From NCBI GenBank assembly GCA_932521025.1, contig OW051471.1, forward strand, positions 5,704,001-5,768,000: a stretch of 64,000 bases of DNA. The letters are read 5' to 3'. Made by a program: the position numbers and the translations under genes. The DNA comes from Oscheius onirici (taxonomy: Eukaryota > Nematoda > Chromadorea > Rhabditida > Rhabditidae). Position 1 is the first letter of the stretch. Every line of letters begins with the position of its first letter. Below are positions 36,409 to 49,252 of the stretch, in pieces. The notes beneath the pieces were generated by a model, which had not been told where the DNA came from, ran no database searches, and saw nothing but the letters and a program-made list of their open reading frames with translations.

Positions 36409-39400
36409 ATGTTACTTCTTGCTACTTTTCTTCTTTTTCCTCTTTTGGCAGCACTGCAGTTCCGGTAAAATATGAAACTGTTATATGCTTCAAAAACTTA
36501 GATTGAATGAAGACAACCATCTCGAAGTGATTTCTTCTAATGACACCTTTTCTCCTGTGTGTTTCCCCTCTGTTCGGGATTATTTCCTCAAGACTGTTTG
36601 CCCTCAAAATAGGTAAAGATTCGAGAATAAGCTAGTAAAGCTGTAGTTCTTCTTCGATTGAGTTGGTTCCCTTAACCCAAAGCAAAAGAGCGTTCTCCGT
36701 CAATTGTACCGTCTCTGGATGTTATACATTCCCTTCTCCTTCATGTACTCGGACGGCTCGAGTGTCTTGTGTCACTTCTAATCCTGGTCAGTTTTTTATT
36801 CATTTCCGAATGGACTGCCTTCTTGAAGACACTCCAGAATGTCCAAAGGAAGCCGTCTATCTTGATGGCCGATGTCTTACTGTGGTCCCGAAGACGCATT
36901 CCAATTTCCTCACCGCCAAAGTAACTAGCCAGTGCTATTTGGGAATATAGTTTTAGGAAGCATGTCCAATGCGAGTAGCCTCGTTCCCGACGGAGACTGG
37001 TCGATCGGCAGTCTCTCGTCTGATTGCGGAACGGTTCGGTCGGTAGTTTGTTTTTGGGATTAAGAGTGAAATGAGTCAAGAGTGTACCAGTGCGTGGCTA
37101 CTTTCAGACCCGACGCTGTTCTATTACACCTCCGGTTTCCGACAAGGATCCAAGTGGATCTGGGAGGATGGAACGGCCATCGATCTGTCCCCCTCGGGTA
37201 CAGGAAGATGTCTCGGAGTGAAAGGAGACATTTGGATGGGGCTGGATTGCGATGAACCGGGTGCAATTCTTTGTGAGCAAGGTCCCGAATGTGTTTTCGG
37301 AGAAAACTATCAAGGAACATACAATACAACGGAGAGTGGTAAGAGAACTTTTTTAACAGGAAAAGTCTGTCAGGACAACCATGTTTGCGATGGAACGATC
37401 CTTCTGTCTTGTTCTACGGCCTTCTCAACGATCATCAGACCGAGTGGACTCACAACTTTTGTCGCGTTATCAAAGGGTTTTACGCTTTTCAGTTAGTAAA
37501 CGGAACAGAAAAGTTTAGGAATCTGAGTTGCTTCCAGTCACCGAACCAACTCGCCCGATGTTCCTTGCCCCAATGTCAGTTATCTCAAATGAGAGATGTC
37601 CAGTTTGCGAGAGATGGAAATTGTAATGAAACAGAATTTCAATGTATGGACGGAAGTTGTATCCTCTTGGAATTCCGTTGTGATTACGAAGAGGACTGTC
37701 GAGATGGAAGTGACGAAAGAGATTGTGGTTGTTTTTTTGGTAATATATTTTGACAAAGATTGCAGAGGACTTTTTGTCTTTTTACGAATTGATCGGACCC
37801 TTGAAAATGGTGGACAAAGTCATCGAAGTCTGGACGAATGTTCCCACTGTACAAAGCGTGTAATATCTTCTCATTTCCGTCTTGACAAACATCTTTTCAG
37901 TGTGCAAAGCGGTGCAAAGAGAGTACCCTTCTGTGTGAGGGGTTCTCTTATGAGTCAGTCGACCAGCTCTGTCAACTCTCAGATTCACATAGTTTCGATA
38001 CAGTCACTCCACATTTCAATTCTCTTTACTACAGGCGACGCTATTCCTCCCGTAAGATTCCTCGTATTCAACTTAAACAAAACTTAGACAATCTTGAGTT
38101 TTCTCTCCGTAACTTTTCTCTGTTGGCGAATCGAAAAGGCACAATTTTGGCAGTCTGTTACGATAATCTTTCCCAACTAATAGCGTCTGCAGTCTGTTTT
38201 GCGGCTGGATTCGGGTTCGTTCTGTTTTGGAAAGCTTACTGTGACTTTCAGAGTCTCTATTCCAAACAATGGTCAGCACAAGGTTCTTGAACAGGGCTGG
38301 CCTCTCGACTGCATTCGATTTGCAAACTGCGAATCTCCAATTTCCTGTAGTCCAATTCAATGTTCAAACTGTACAGAAGGAGTTTGTTTAAGTGGGAAAT
38401 GCCTATCTGGAGAGCAGATTTGTAACCGAAACCTTGACTGTGAGGACGGAAGTGATGAAGATAACTGCTCTGGTACTACGTATTCAGTTAGTTACAAAAC
38501 TTCTTTCAGAACCGGAATTCCGTCTGTCTAATGGTAGTGAGACTAGTGGAAACCTCGAAGTTCTAGTTGGAAATCGATGGAGTCCAGTTTGTTCGGAATC
38601 TGTGGACTATACTACAGTACACAATATTTGTACTCTTCTGAAACTCGGGTTGGTAAGGGGGATTCTCTGAAACTTTCTTCCAAGGAACTAGACATGTGCA
38701 CTTGGACCGGCTGGGAAAAAAATCACCTTCAGTGCGGCGGGCAAAAAAAATTCAGCACGCTTTTTTTTGTGATTCCCCAGTCATTGTGAACAAATACCGA
38801 CTAGCGCAGAAAAAATTAAACGAAAAAAGGCAAATCCGCAAAGAAAAACGAAAAATAAGACGAAATTCGCGAAAAAAATCGACAAAATTCGTGTTTTTCG
38901 TACGAAACTTCAATTTTCGTTGCGGATTTGTCTTTTTTTGCTTAACTTTTTTATGTGCTAGTCTTTTTTTGTTCACAATGACTGGGGAAACACAAAAAAC
39001 CCAGAAAAAAAGTGTGCTGAATTTCTTTTGCCCGCCGCACTGAAGGCGATTTTTTTCCAAGCCGGTCCAAGCGCACATGTCTACAAGGAACGATGCTCGT
39101 GTTCTGTCTCCAATCCGGATAACTGGAAAAGGACGTCTAATCGACTGTAAGGCGGGACGATGTGAGCAGAAAGAACAGTTTGATTGTCCCGTTCAAGCTC
39201 GGATAGGATGCTCAACTGTTCCCATAAGTAAGACAATCATGCCATTCTGAACATCTTTGAAGAATCCGAGGGGAAATGTGGGACGAGAAAAGTAGAAGTG
39301 AAGGCGAAAGATGCTCTGATTGTTCGATTAGCCCGTGTTGTTGGAGGATTCGAAACTGCCGCCGGTGCGTTTCCATGGACAGCCAGCATTAAAATAAAAG

Positions 39401-40616
39401 CTGTAAGTTTGTAGAATTTTCGCTCTAAATACACAAATATGAAGACTGGAGCACATCATTGCGGAGCTTCTATCCTTGACGAAACTCATCTCATCACAGC
39501 TGCTCATTGCTTCGAGTAACTCTCATTTCTGGAAAACGTAGAAATAATTCAGCGGAGACAAAAGACCATCGTCTTATTTTGTGGTGGCGGGTGCTTGGCA
39601 GAACAATGTGACAGATGGCACTGAACAGTTTTTCACTCCCATCCGACTCATCTTTTACCCTCTCTACGAAAACCTTTTCACACATGACCTGGCCATTATC
39701 GAGGTTTGTTCACCGTATCCACTTAAAAATGCTCTCGCGTCTGTGTCTGAAGCTCTAATTGAGGATAAGGAGGGGAGCTTTGTGTGCAAATTAGTTTTTA
39801 ACAAGTCATGACAGGAGAAGCAAGTGTGCCAAGGGTTCTTATGACTTTGGTAGTTTCTTACTGGGGTTGTGTGACTGGAGCAGAGTGACAAGGGGAAGAG
39901 GGGAAGGGAAATTAGGGCTGAGACTCACTAAAGCTAGGAACGGGCCGGGCGACCTGTTCAGGTACTACATTTTGAAAACAGGGAAGTAACAAAGGAGAAA
40001 TCAAAAGGAAATCACGACTAGGGCTCCGTGACAGAGCGAAGTCATGCTTTTCTACTTTAGCCCTAGAAGGGCGTTGCCAACCTTGTTCTCTTTATTTCAC
40101 TGTTCAGATACCTTCTCCCGGTTTCTTTTGGACCGACTTTGTTCAGCCGGTATGTCTTCCCGACCGTAACTTCAACTACGAAAGCGGAATGAAATGTGTC
40201 GTGTCCGGTTGGGGAAGTCTTGGATTCGGTCTCTCTAGATATAAAACATGAGTAACTCGCAAGTTTGCAGAATATCCCAGTAGAATGCAGGCGGCTGTTC
40301 TACCCATCATAGACAGAGAAGACTGCATCGCTGCATCAAAGATATACAACTCAATGAGTCGAACAGCTTTTTGTGCTGGTTATTTAGAGGTAGTTCTGCA
40401 TTGAATCACTGAAAACATTCTCAGGGCGGAATTGATTCCTGTCAAGGTGATTCTGGTGGACCTTACTCATGTAAGACTTCCGACGGAACGTTTGTGCTGG
40501 CCGGAGTTATCAGCTGGGGAGATGGATGTGCACAGAAGAATCAGCCAGGAATTTACACCATGGTGGCTCCGTATCTCACTTGGATCGAGGACACCATCAA
40601 TTTCAAATTTCAATAA
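36409..40616 (+). CDS. Secreted mosaic serine protease (CTLD-kringle-LDLa-PAN-SRCR-trypsin)
   Basis: Signal peptide [18 protein letters not shown], then a Cys-rich segment. A C-type-lectin-like domain (about 36838-37280) has [11 protein letters not shown] and [10 protein letters not shown] kringle (about 37284-37573) has [27 protein letters not shown] and RCSLPQC. LDLa (37608-37728) shows [22 protein letters not shown]/apple-like stretch (about 37900-38030), an SRCR-like part ([16 protein letters not shown]) and LDLa 2 ([15 protein letters not shown]) follow, then SRCR (38505-39230) interrupted by an intron with a MITE. The S1 protease has [21 protein letters not shown] (His), HDLAIIE (Asp) and [10 protein letters not shown] (Ser; Asp189 implies trypsin-like cleavage after Lys/Arg), ending at 40616. 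All three catalytic residues are present. Overall most like neurotrypsin/Tequila-type proteases. About 15 exons; some borders inferred. Confidence 0.85.
38681..39091. mobile_element. hAT-type MITE (395 bp) with 8-bp target duplication, in protease gene
   Basis: Element 38689-39083 has terminal inverted repeats TAGACATGTGCACTTGGACC / GGTCCAAGCGCACATGTCTA that extend to arms of roughly 190 bp. It is flanked by identical 8-bp copies CAAGGAAC (38681-38688 and 39084-39091). An 8-bp duplication plus long terminal repeats and no transposase points to a non-autonomous hAT element. Its inner block GTGCGGCGGGCAAAAAAAATTC resembles the element at 58340. Confidence 0.9.
39703..40108 (+). other. Long intron in the protease gene
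   Basis: Splits the S1 domain after HDLAIIE (donor gtttgt) and resumes at [11 protein letters not shown]. At about 400 bp it is ten times the usual intron here. No inner gene or clear repeat was recognised. Confidence 0.6.
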
Positions 40617-40962
40617 AACTTACAAAAAGCGCACCAGTTCAAATTTGGAAAAGAGGTGTGATATGTACATTTTTCTGAAATCGATTTTTTTCTTTTGCAA
40701 TCCAAAAGTTTATTTGTTGTTAGCTCTTATTTTCTGCTCTTGAATTGTGGAAAATAGAGTGAATCGTGTGTGCGAAAAGTTTTCTTCGAAACGTTGCGTC
40801 TCCTCTGCTGCACCAATTTCAAATTGCTTCTCTCTCCCATCGGTTGTTGCCTCCCTCCTCTTTACTCGAAACTTTCAGTTCAAAAACAACTCTTGTTTCT
40901 TTCTTATCTCATCGAAAAATCTCGTATAACGGATATTCCATTTTCAAAACAGCGATTCTCAG
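40617..40962 (+). other. Intergenic, protease to DDB1
   Basis: 346 bp, T-rich. It ends in a gattctcag acceptor abutting the DDB1 start codon. No gene is supported here. Confidence 0.5.
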
Positions 40963-43900
40963 ATGGCGACCAATTACATTGTGTCGGCCAACAAGGCTAC
41001 TACGGTTTCACATTCCGTGGTTGGATATTTCACAGGCATGAAAATTCAGTATTGTTTTTGAGGAATAGATTTTCAGCTCCGGACGAACTTAATCTCATTC
41101 TGGCAAAAGTGAATCGAATACACATCTATAAGATTGTCAAATCTGGCTTGAAATCGATCCAAGAAGTGCCTATCTTTGGTCGAATTGTGACAATGCACAT
41201 GTTCAAGCTACGAAATGAGGTTCAATATCGTTCAGTTAGTCTAAAAGTTCTTCTTTCAGAAAACGGACAGTATATTGATTTTGACAGACAAGCACCAACT
41301 AGCCGTTCTAGGATGGAACAAAGAAACCGATTCAATCCGAACCCGAGCTGCTGGATGCGTAGCTGATCGTGTTGGACGACTGAGTGACAACGGTCAAATT
41401 GTCACGATTCACAAACACGGAGTTAGTTTCGCTGTTCGAATCTTCATTTCAAAAACTTCAGAGTTTGTTCGCTGTTCGAATCTACGAGTCAGTCCTAAAA
41501 GTAGTAAAATGGTCGGATGGGAAAGATTTGCGAACTTTCAACGTGAGAATTGAAGATCCCAATGTCATAGATATATCCTTCATGGCCCAAGGTGTTTTTT
41601 TTGCCAGTATAGACACGCTACATTTCAGATTCTTCGAACACGGATCCTCGTCTCTGCTACATCTCTCAAAATCAGTTTGGACGGCATCTGAAGTTTGTCG
41701 AATTGAACACAGCTGAAAAAGAACTGAGGACAATTCATAAATATGTTAGTTACTCATATTTGCAATACTTTTCTTTCAGGAAAACATTGAAAACGAAGCA
41801 TCCTTGATCATCCCCGTCCAGTCTCCTTTCGGCGGAGTCATCATTGTCGGTCAACAGACTCTGATGTACACGAGGTTTCCTGAACGATCAACTTGTTTAT
41901 AACTTTCTTTAGCGTTGACAACCAAACAATCACAACCTCACCTCCGATTATGGGTCCGATGATGTTCAATTGTTACACATTTATCGACAAAATTGGAACG
42001 AGGTGTATTTTGTTTTGTTTTCATCAAATTTCGTATTCAGATTGAGATATCTGCTAGCAGACGACCAAGGACGTCTATTCATGTTGCTGATAGACACTGA
42101 CTCTCATTCCCACAAAAGCATCCGCGAAATGAAGTTGGAACTCTTGGGAGAGACATCTATCGCCGAATGTCTTGTCTATCTCGACAATGGAGTCATTTTC
42201 ATCGGTTCACGATTCGGAGATTCGCAGCTCATTCGACTACTTACTGAGCCAATAGACGGTTCTTTTGTGAAGGTAATGTCATACTTATTTATAATAACTG
42301 TTTTCAAGGTTGTGGAACAACATGTAAACTTGGCTCCAATTCGTGACATGGTTCTAATTGAAAATGAAGGACAGTCGCAACTGATCACCTGTTCCGGTGC
42401 TTTCAAAGATGGATCTCTTCGTATCATCAGAAATGGTATTGGCATTGAAGAACAAGCCACAGTTGAGTTGCCTGGAATCAAGGTATCGTCCTTTTTGTAA
42501 CCAGAATAACAATCTACAAATTCAGGGCTTGTTTCCCCTGAAAATCGAGTCTGCTGTCGACAATTTCCTTCTAGTCTCTTTTTCGGATGAAAGTCAAGTC
42601 TTTCTCTTGAATGAAGGTGAACTCGACGGAACCGAGCTTATGCGTAAGATCTTAATATCCTCCTGAAACAATTTGTTTCAGAATTGATCACAGACCAGAC
42701 AACCCTTTGGGCAGGAACATTAGGAGAAACCAGCACCGTTTTACAGGTTTTCGTTCTCAATAATATTTGACTAACTAAGATTTAAGGTTACTCCTAGCTT
42801 GGTCCGGACGTGTTCCGAAGGACAAGACTGTCGAGATTGGATTCCCCCAGAGGCACAAATTGATAGAGTTTCGGTGAACAAAAAGAGTGGAGAGGTTTTA
42901 TTGTTTTTGATATTTCGACCTATTGAATCGTACAGGTGGCAGTCGCTTGTGGCAGCACGCTCTACTTCATTCAATGTACAGCAACTGGATATGAACAAAA
43001 ATCTGTGAAGAGAATGGAAAACGAAATATCGTGCATCGACATCTCTCCACAAAGTTAGCATAGTCTTCTAACCAGAACATATTTTTTTCAGGAAACGACA
43101 TAAACTCATCGTTGGTAGCTGTTGGCTTTTGGCAAACGTGTAAGGTGGCTCTTCTTGCCCTCCCAAATCTTGAGGCCGCCATCGAAGAAGAGCTTTCCGT
43201 CGAGACACTTCCCAGAGACATTCTAATGGCTTATATGGAAAATGTGATGTATCTTCTCGTAGCATTGGGAGACGGATCATTATTCTATTATGTCATTGAT
43301 CCTGAAACGAGTACGTCGTTTTTTTAAATCTCAAATTCTGATTCAGAAACACTTCGAGACTTTAAGAAAACAACTCTGGGCACACAACCTCCCAGTCTTC
43401 ATCATTTCGAGTCTAATGGTCAAGCCCATGTCTTTGCCTGTTCTGATAGACCAGCCGTGATTTTCGCCTCAAATGGAAAACTGGTCTTCTCGAATGTCAA
43501 CCTCAAACTGCTCACTCAAATGTGTTCATTGAATTCAGCCTTTTACAAGTTTGTAAATGTTTATTGCAATGACAATATCATGTTCAGAGACTGTTTGGTA
43601 ATGTCCGAAGGAGAAACATTGTGCATTGGAACTATTGATGATATACAAAAACTTCATATTCGTACAGTCTATCTGGGAGAGTCTCCCAACCGAATCGCCC
43701 ATCAACCAGAAACAGGAACACTTGCAGTACTCTTGATGAGAGAAGAGGTTCGATCATTTTTTTCCTATTGGAAATGAATTTTTTCAGCCGACAGAACGAG
43801 ATTCCATTTCTCGAATGGCTCCAGGACAAAGCTCGAGCCGAACAACGGACATGAGAGCAGTCGGAGACAGTTCTACCTCGTCAGATATTCATTCTCTCGT

Positions 43901-45241
43901 CATCATGGACCAAAATACGTACGAACCTCTGCACACTTGGGAATTCCTTCCCAATGAACACGCTTTGAGGTATTTTTTCTTTTTTTTTTGACTGAATTTT
44001 AAGTGATTTGCAGTCTAATATCGGCACGTCTTGGCGAAAGAAATCCCGCTGTGTACTACATCGTAGGAACAGCCATGGTTCTCAGTGAAGAGACTGAAGC
44101 TAAACAAGTTGGTCGTATTTCTTGCCGTCTAACCGATGCTTTCAGGGAAAAATATACTTGTTCCAAGCCGGTGTTGGAGAAGAAAGAACTCGTTTGAAGA
44201 AGATTTCTGAAAAAGAGACGAAAGGAGCTCCTTACAGCATGTCTGTGTTGGGCTCGAAACTGTTGGTAGCCGTCAACAGTTCCATTCGTCTCTTCGATAT
44301 CCCGGAATCAGACAAGCCAGAACTCAGATTGGAATGTTCGCACTTCAATCACATTGCTGCAATTTGTGTCAAAGTTCAGGTCAGTTTCTGCTCTTTCTCC
44401 TCTCAAAGCAACATTTTTAGGGCGACCAGATTGTCGTAGGAGACCTAATGCGGTCGATGTGCATTCTGACATACAAAAACCGCGAAGGAATATTTGAAGA
44501 AGTGGCCAGGTATCTTACATTCTCCGAAACTGGATAAAAACATATTTTTAAGAGATTTTCGTTGCATCTGGATGAGTGCAGTCGAGTTTATTGATGCGGA
44601 AACGGTTCTAGGAGCGGATACAAGTTTCAACCTCTTGACAGGAGAAGTCGATAGAACACAATCGGAAGAAAAGCAGAAACTCAAAGTTGGTTGTTTTGAA
44701 AAGTTTTTCAAAAAGGTTTAGGACGCTAGCGACTATTACCTCGGAGAAATGGTTAATGTGTTCCGAAAAGGATCGCTTGTTGGAGCACATGTCGATTCCC
44801 AGATTCCAGCAACTAAGCCAATCCTTTATGGAACCTCTGACGGATCCATTGGGATGATCGTCCAACTAAACGAAGAGTACCACAAGTAAGAACTCTTTTC
44901 TTTTTGTTAAAATAGAAAAATGTAGATTCCTTATGGATGTGGAGAAAGCCGTCGCCAAAGAAACACACAATTGCTTGCGCGTCAGTCATGCCACTTATCG
45001 TCAGTTCCATACCCAGAAAATTAGCAGTGCGGTTAGTTTGTTCTATTACTTTGAAACAACGTGTTTTCAGGCCCATGGATTCGTAGATGGCGATTTGGTA
45101 GAATCTGTGCTAGAAATGTCACGAGATCGGGCAAAGGCCATATTCGCAAATATCACTCTCCCTGCAGGACATGCGAGTTTCTCTCAAACACCAGCGGACG
45201 ATGTCTTGAAAATAATAGAAGACTTGTCCCGAATGCACTAG
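40963..45241 (+). CDS. ddb-1: DNA damage-binding protein 1, CRL4 ubiquitin-ligase adaptor
   Basis: Three-propeller adaptor linking CUL4 to substrate receptors, in nucleotide-excision repair and replication control. Start 40963 ([21 protein letters not shown]) against the known SYNYVVTAQKPTAVN. Clear matches run the whole length: [159 protein letters not shown] and [16 protein letters not shown], ending DLSRMH before TAG 45241. About 17 introns, mostly under 60 bp. Full length (around 1100-1150 aa) with no break seen. AATAAA at about 45259. Confidence 0.96.
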
Positions 45242-47439
45242 TTTTGTTTGTTATTTTTAAAAATAAATGGCTCGGTTCATTGCTCCGCGTCATGCAGTTG
45301 AATGCCCCTCCGTCTATCAGCAGATTGGTGCTGAACGGAAGTTCGCCCAGTAATAATCCTTCTTTCCCCACAGTTGTATGGCCAGCTGGCGCTTCTGGTA
45401 TCACAGACAAACAGCCCCGTTGCGTGATAGCTCGTCTTACACGACTCCATTCAGTGATTGTTTGGCCGCGAAAGTGATACTCTACCGTAACCCAGAACTT
45501 GGATAATTACTTGGCGCCTCGTACCTGTCCCACTTTCTTCTGTCCATTATCCGTCGCCGATATGATGTGGCTCGACAGCCTTGAAACCCGTCACCTACTT
45601 GAGAACAGGTCTTTTTGATAATTTTGGAGGGAGTCGTGATGTCCTAGTTCGTGTGGTGTGTGTGTCTATATGTGTTAAAAATGTTTATTCACACGTCTCG
45701 CGCCGTCCTCGAGTACACCGTATCCACTTGCCGCCCAAATCAATCAGAACGACAGATGCTCTGATTCGGACCACATGGCAGAGTGATAAACCGAATCAGA
45801 CAGATGGTTCCATCAGTGATCGCCCCCTTTTTCAGTCGGCCATCTGTCGCAGATGTCTTCTCAAGTTCCTTCGACTGTCAGCCACGATTAGTTCTGATCC
45901 GAGTCGCGGTTCCACCGCCATCCTCTTCCAATTGTTTATGGCCTTCGGGTCTATCTCTGTCTATCAGAGGATTAGTTCTTCCTTATAAACAGTCGACCAC
46001 ATGCTCCTTTCTCCAAAAGCATTTATCATCCAGCTATAAATCTAGCCCATTTTCCCGATCCGCTTATCTGCGTCCATCACTCTCCGGATTAGGTCCGTAA
46101 TTCGGAGACCTTATATGTGCCCCAAGGCAATCTGGCCGACTCGATTGCTCCAATGAATAGCCAACGAGTTTGGGTGATATCATCAGAAACAGAATGAGAG
46201 CAGCATCTATTGTGACATGGTCAATGGCGAGAGAGCAGAAGGACCACGGAGGTTCGAGACATAATTGTCTGTTAAAGGAGCCTTAACGCAGCGGGAGTCT
46301 GACATATCTCATTGATTGCCCTTATCCCGCCTTATCCGACAACCTCTCACAATGGCGAGGCCCGTTCCATTATGCACTCGCCACCTCGCTCTCTCCTTTC
46401 CCACACAAACTGTCTCTGCCAACTCTCGGTCAAGACGACACCCAAGGCGTTGATGATCCTCTGTGATAAGCGTCGGCAGTCGGCGCAGTGTGTGTCTACG
46501 GTAGTCTGTTTGGGAGAGTCTCGCGGAAGTGTATTCATAGCGCGACCTCTGATAAAATGTTTACCTCGCAGTTCATTGTCCGCCGAGGCTCAAGGCTGTC
46601 TCTCTCACCCTCTCGGACACTCGGTTCTCTCCAACTAAAGATTCGAACGAAAGAGAGCATATGGGCTTTATCCGTCCGTTATCAGGCCACGGCCGGATCG
46701 ATTTTTCGGCCTCTCTTCCCTTTGTTGGTGCTCTCGCCACAGCTGGCGCTGTTAATTGCCGACCAGAGTACCCGTCCCGTATCATCAGTCGCCTCAGCTA
46801 CCATTTCTGTCTCATCTATCATTTCTAATCATATCTTATCTGATAAGAAACTCTCTTACTTTTTCTTGTTTCTCACTTTCTCCTTTGTCTCCGATCGATT
46901 CCGACTTATTTCCTGTCACCTGTGCCTCGAAAACACGTCTCCAATTTGAATCTTGGTGGCAGCCAATTGGTCAATCTACTTCCCAATGTCTTTCCTTCAC
47001 AAATCTCTCACCTCTCTTCTTATTTCCGCGGGTCTTTTGCTCATCACATCAGGCTGATAGGAACATTACCGTCGGCTGTGGTAGGCGTGTCTCGGAGCAA
47101 TCATCTGACTGCACTTATCCTCGGTGCGCGGTCTGTGTCATTCTTCTTCTTCTTCGCCGCGTAATTAGCATAGGTTCCTACGGTAGAGCGCCTTCTGTTG
47201 TGGTCCCTGCCTTGGCAACCATTGTCCCAGGTTCGCCACCTGTTGTTCTTAAAAGACGATAAAAAGATAGAATTCCTTCTTCCACCGTTATCATACATTT
47301 CGATCACATACTAAGCGGCCGCGCGCCCTGTTTCCCGCTGTTGCTGCTCTGCGTAGATGTCTGATAAGATGTGTATCAATGTGATCTGATTTGATCTAAA
47401 CGGGCCACCAGATCTCTCAAACGATAGTCTCTTTCAGCT
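45242..47439 (+). promoter_or_regulatory. Upstream region of the GATA factor, rich in GATA sites
   Basis: 2.2 kb without a supported gene. It contains many WGATAR/TTATC cores, including 46061, 46318 and 46329, 46460, 46551, 46676, a palindromic CTTATCTGATAAG at about 46836, and TGATAAGATG near 47361 close to the start codon. Suggests GATA-factor control, perhaps autoregulation (inference). Confidence 0.5.
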
Positions 47440-48880
47440 ATGACGCTTGTCGTTCCGTCACAGCCGTGCGCCCTGGCCACAGTTCCTCCGTCTTCTTCTC
47501 CGCCACCCCCGTCCAATCCGGCTCCATGTGCGGGTTGTGTCAAACTCCATCAAGATATCAAACAGGTAGTCGAATCGTTGTTTTGATCAGGCCTCGTGTT
47601 TAAGAGTGTCCATCTGATGATGGAAAAGTTCGATCTCTTGTACATGAGAATGGAGTCGTTGATTAGGGAGAAAGAATCTGAGAACAGAAGTGAGAGTGGC
47701 AGTGAGAAGGATGTTCCCAGTCCCAGCGACAGTCGTTCTTCGCCCTATCTTTTACAAGGAGCAAGGAAACGGAAACCCATCAAGGAAACTGTTCAAAAAC
47801 TCGAAGCTGAGATCAAGAAGGTAGTCATTTCGAAGATCTAATTACCGAGTATATAGGAGGATATGTGTTTTGTTCCGACGACCGTCTCTGCCACAGCAGC
47901 AGTCAACATTTCTCCTCCAGAGTTCAGTTTCCCCGCCATGCAAAACACTATTGACCAACAACAACAAGCTCTTCTTCAGTTTATGCTTCAGAGCGGCATT
48001 CAGCCGATAAAGACCGAGCCTCAAGAACCGACTAACACGACTCAGGCTATCATGGAACAACTACGACAGCAGTTCGGAGATGTAAGTCGAGTTTAAACGC
48101 TCCTTTGTCCCAAGCCGTTTTTTCTGCGTCTTTGTGAAGGACTCGCCGCCTTTCCACGCCGTCCATCTCATGATAAACGGCGCTTTTTTTCAAGTGTCCC
48201 AGCCGCTGATTTCGGTGGTGACGGCCCCGTCGGCCATTTGTCAAGCAGCCGTTTTCTAGGTGAAATAGGCCATGCAACAATCTTTCAGAAATACGACGAC
48301 GACGAGAACAACGCTTCTGCTTCGAGATGTACGAACTGTTCGACCACCAAAACGACAGCCTGGCGAAGAGATCTGGCCGGAAAACTTGTCTGTAACGCTT
48401 GTGGTCTTTATTTCCGTCTTCACAGAGTGAGTCCTTGAAATTGGTCGGTCGGTCCGGTATCAGGCCCGACAGCCGGCCCGGTAATCAGCATGGAGCGTGA
48501 CAATGGACTCTGTCCTTGCGGGGCTGCAATCAGACAGCCTCTTAAGGTGCCCAGTAGATAATTGCCCCGATCGCTCCTCCAGATCTGACCGGACTTTCGA
48601 AAGCAGTTTTTCCGAGGGACTTATTGCTTGGTTGTTACGAACTCAATTTCAGACTCATCGTCCTCGTTCCATGAGAAAGGACTTTATTCAACAAAGATAC
48701 AGAAGAAAGACCAAGGAGGAGGAGAATGGCTCTCAACAGACGATGCTTTCTCAGTTAAGTCAGTTGATGGCTGCTGGTGGACAAATCCCCAATCTTCCGA
48801 ATCCGTCTTCTTTCAACTTTTTGGACACTTTCAGTCAGATTAATGCTGTTGAACAGCTTAATTCTACTGCCCCCATATAA
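47440..48880 (+). CDS. Single-finger GATA transcription factor, EGL-18/ELT-6 type
   Basis: Five exons: 47440-47565, 47605-47820, 47857-48081, 48289-48426 and 48653-48880; all phase 0, GT-AG, 311 aa. The N-terminus is Pro/Ser-rich with a CAGC pair, then acidic/serine and basic parts, then Gln-rich. The finger reads [19 protein letters not shown] and [14 protein letters not shown], that is C-x2-C-x17-C-x2-C, followed by the basic tail [19 protein letters not shown]. The TTAWRRD and RKDFIQQR variants resemble the nematode seam-cell factors EGL-18/ELT-5 and ELT-6, not GATA1-6 (LWRRN, KKEGIQTR). A second, N-terminal finger is absent. Start preceded by ctttcag. In C. elegans such factors maintain lateral epidermal (seam) fate. 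Confidence 0.88.
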
Positions 48881-49252
48881 CCTTTTTCCCTTTTCCCAAC
48901 CGTGTATTTCGAGCTTTATCCTCATAATTCCAGTGCATCTTCATTCACATTTCCACCTCGAATCTCATCTTAACATATTTTTTGCAACTTCCAAGAGCTT
49001 ATTTACATGGTGTTGGTACCTTTTTCAGTTGGGTTTCACACATCAGAGCACATATCGGATGTGTCCAAGTGATATAATAAAATATCGGACGGTTGTGAAT
49101 TATTATTTATTACCAGGCGAAGAAACCCAATCAAGTTCACATCTCTACACCAGAAATATCACAAATAAAAACAATATCGTCATAAAACTTTTTCCGGGAT
49201 AAAACTGCCAAAACGAGTTGGGAATAGAACAGAACAAAACGTAAATCGGCAA
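48881..49252. terminator. Convergent 3' region, GATA factor / TM9SF3
   Basis: Two genes end facing each other across 372 bp. ATAATAAAAT near 49074 and AAATAAAA near 49165 could be plus-strand poly(A) signals. No gene here. Confidence 0.45.

Noticed and set aside
38696..39078. Open frames on both strands, 108-115 codons
   Set aside because: Created by the inverted arms of the MITE in the protease intron.
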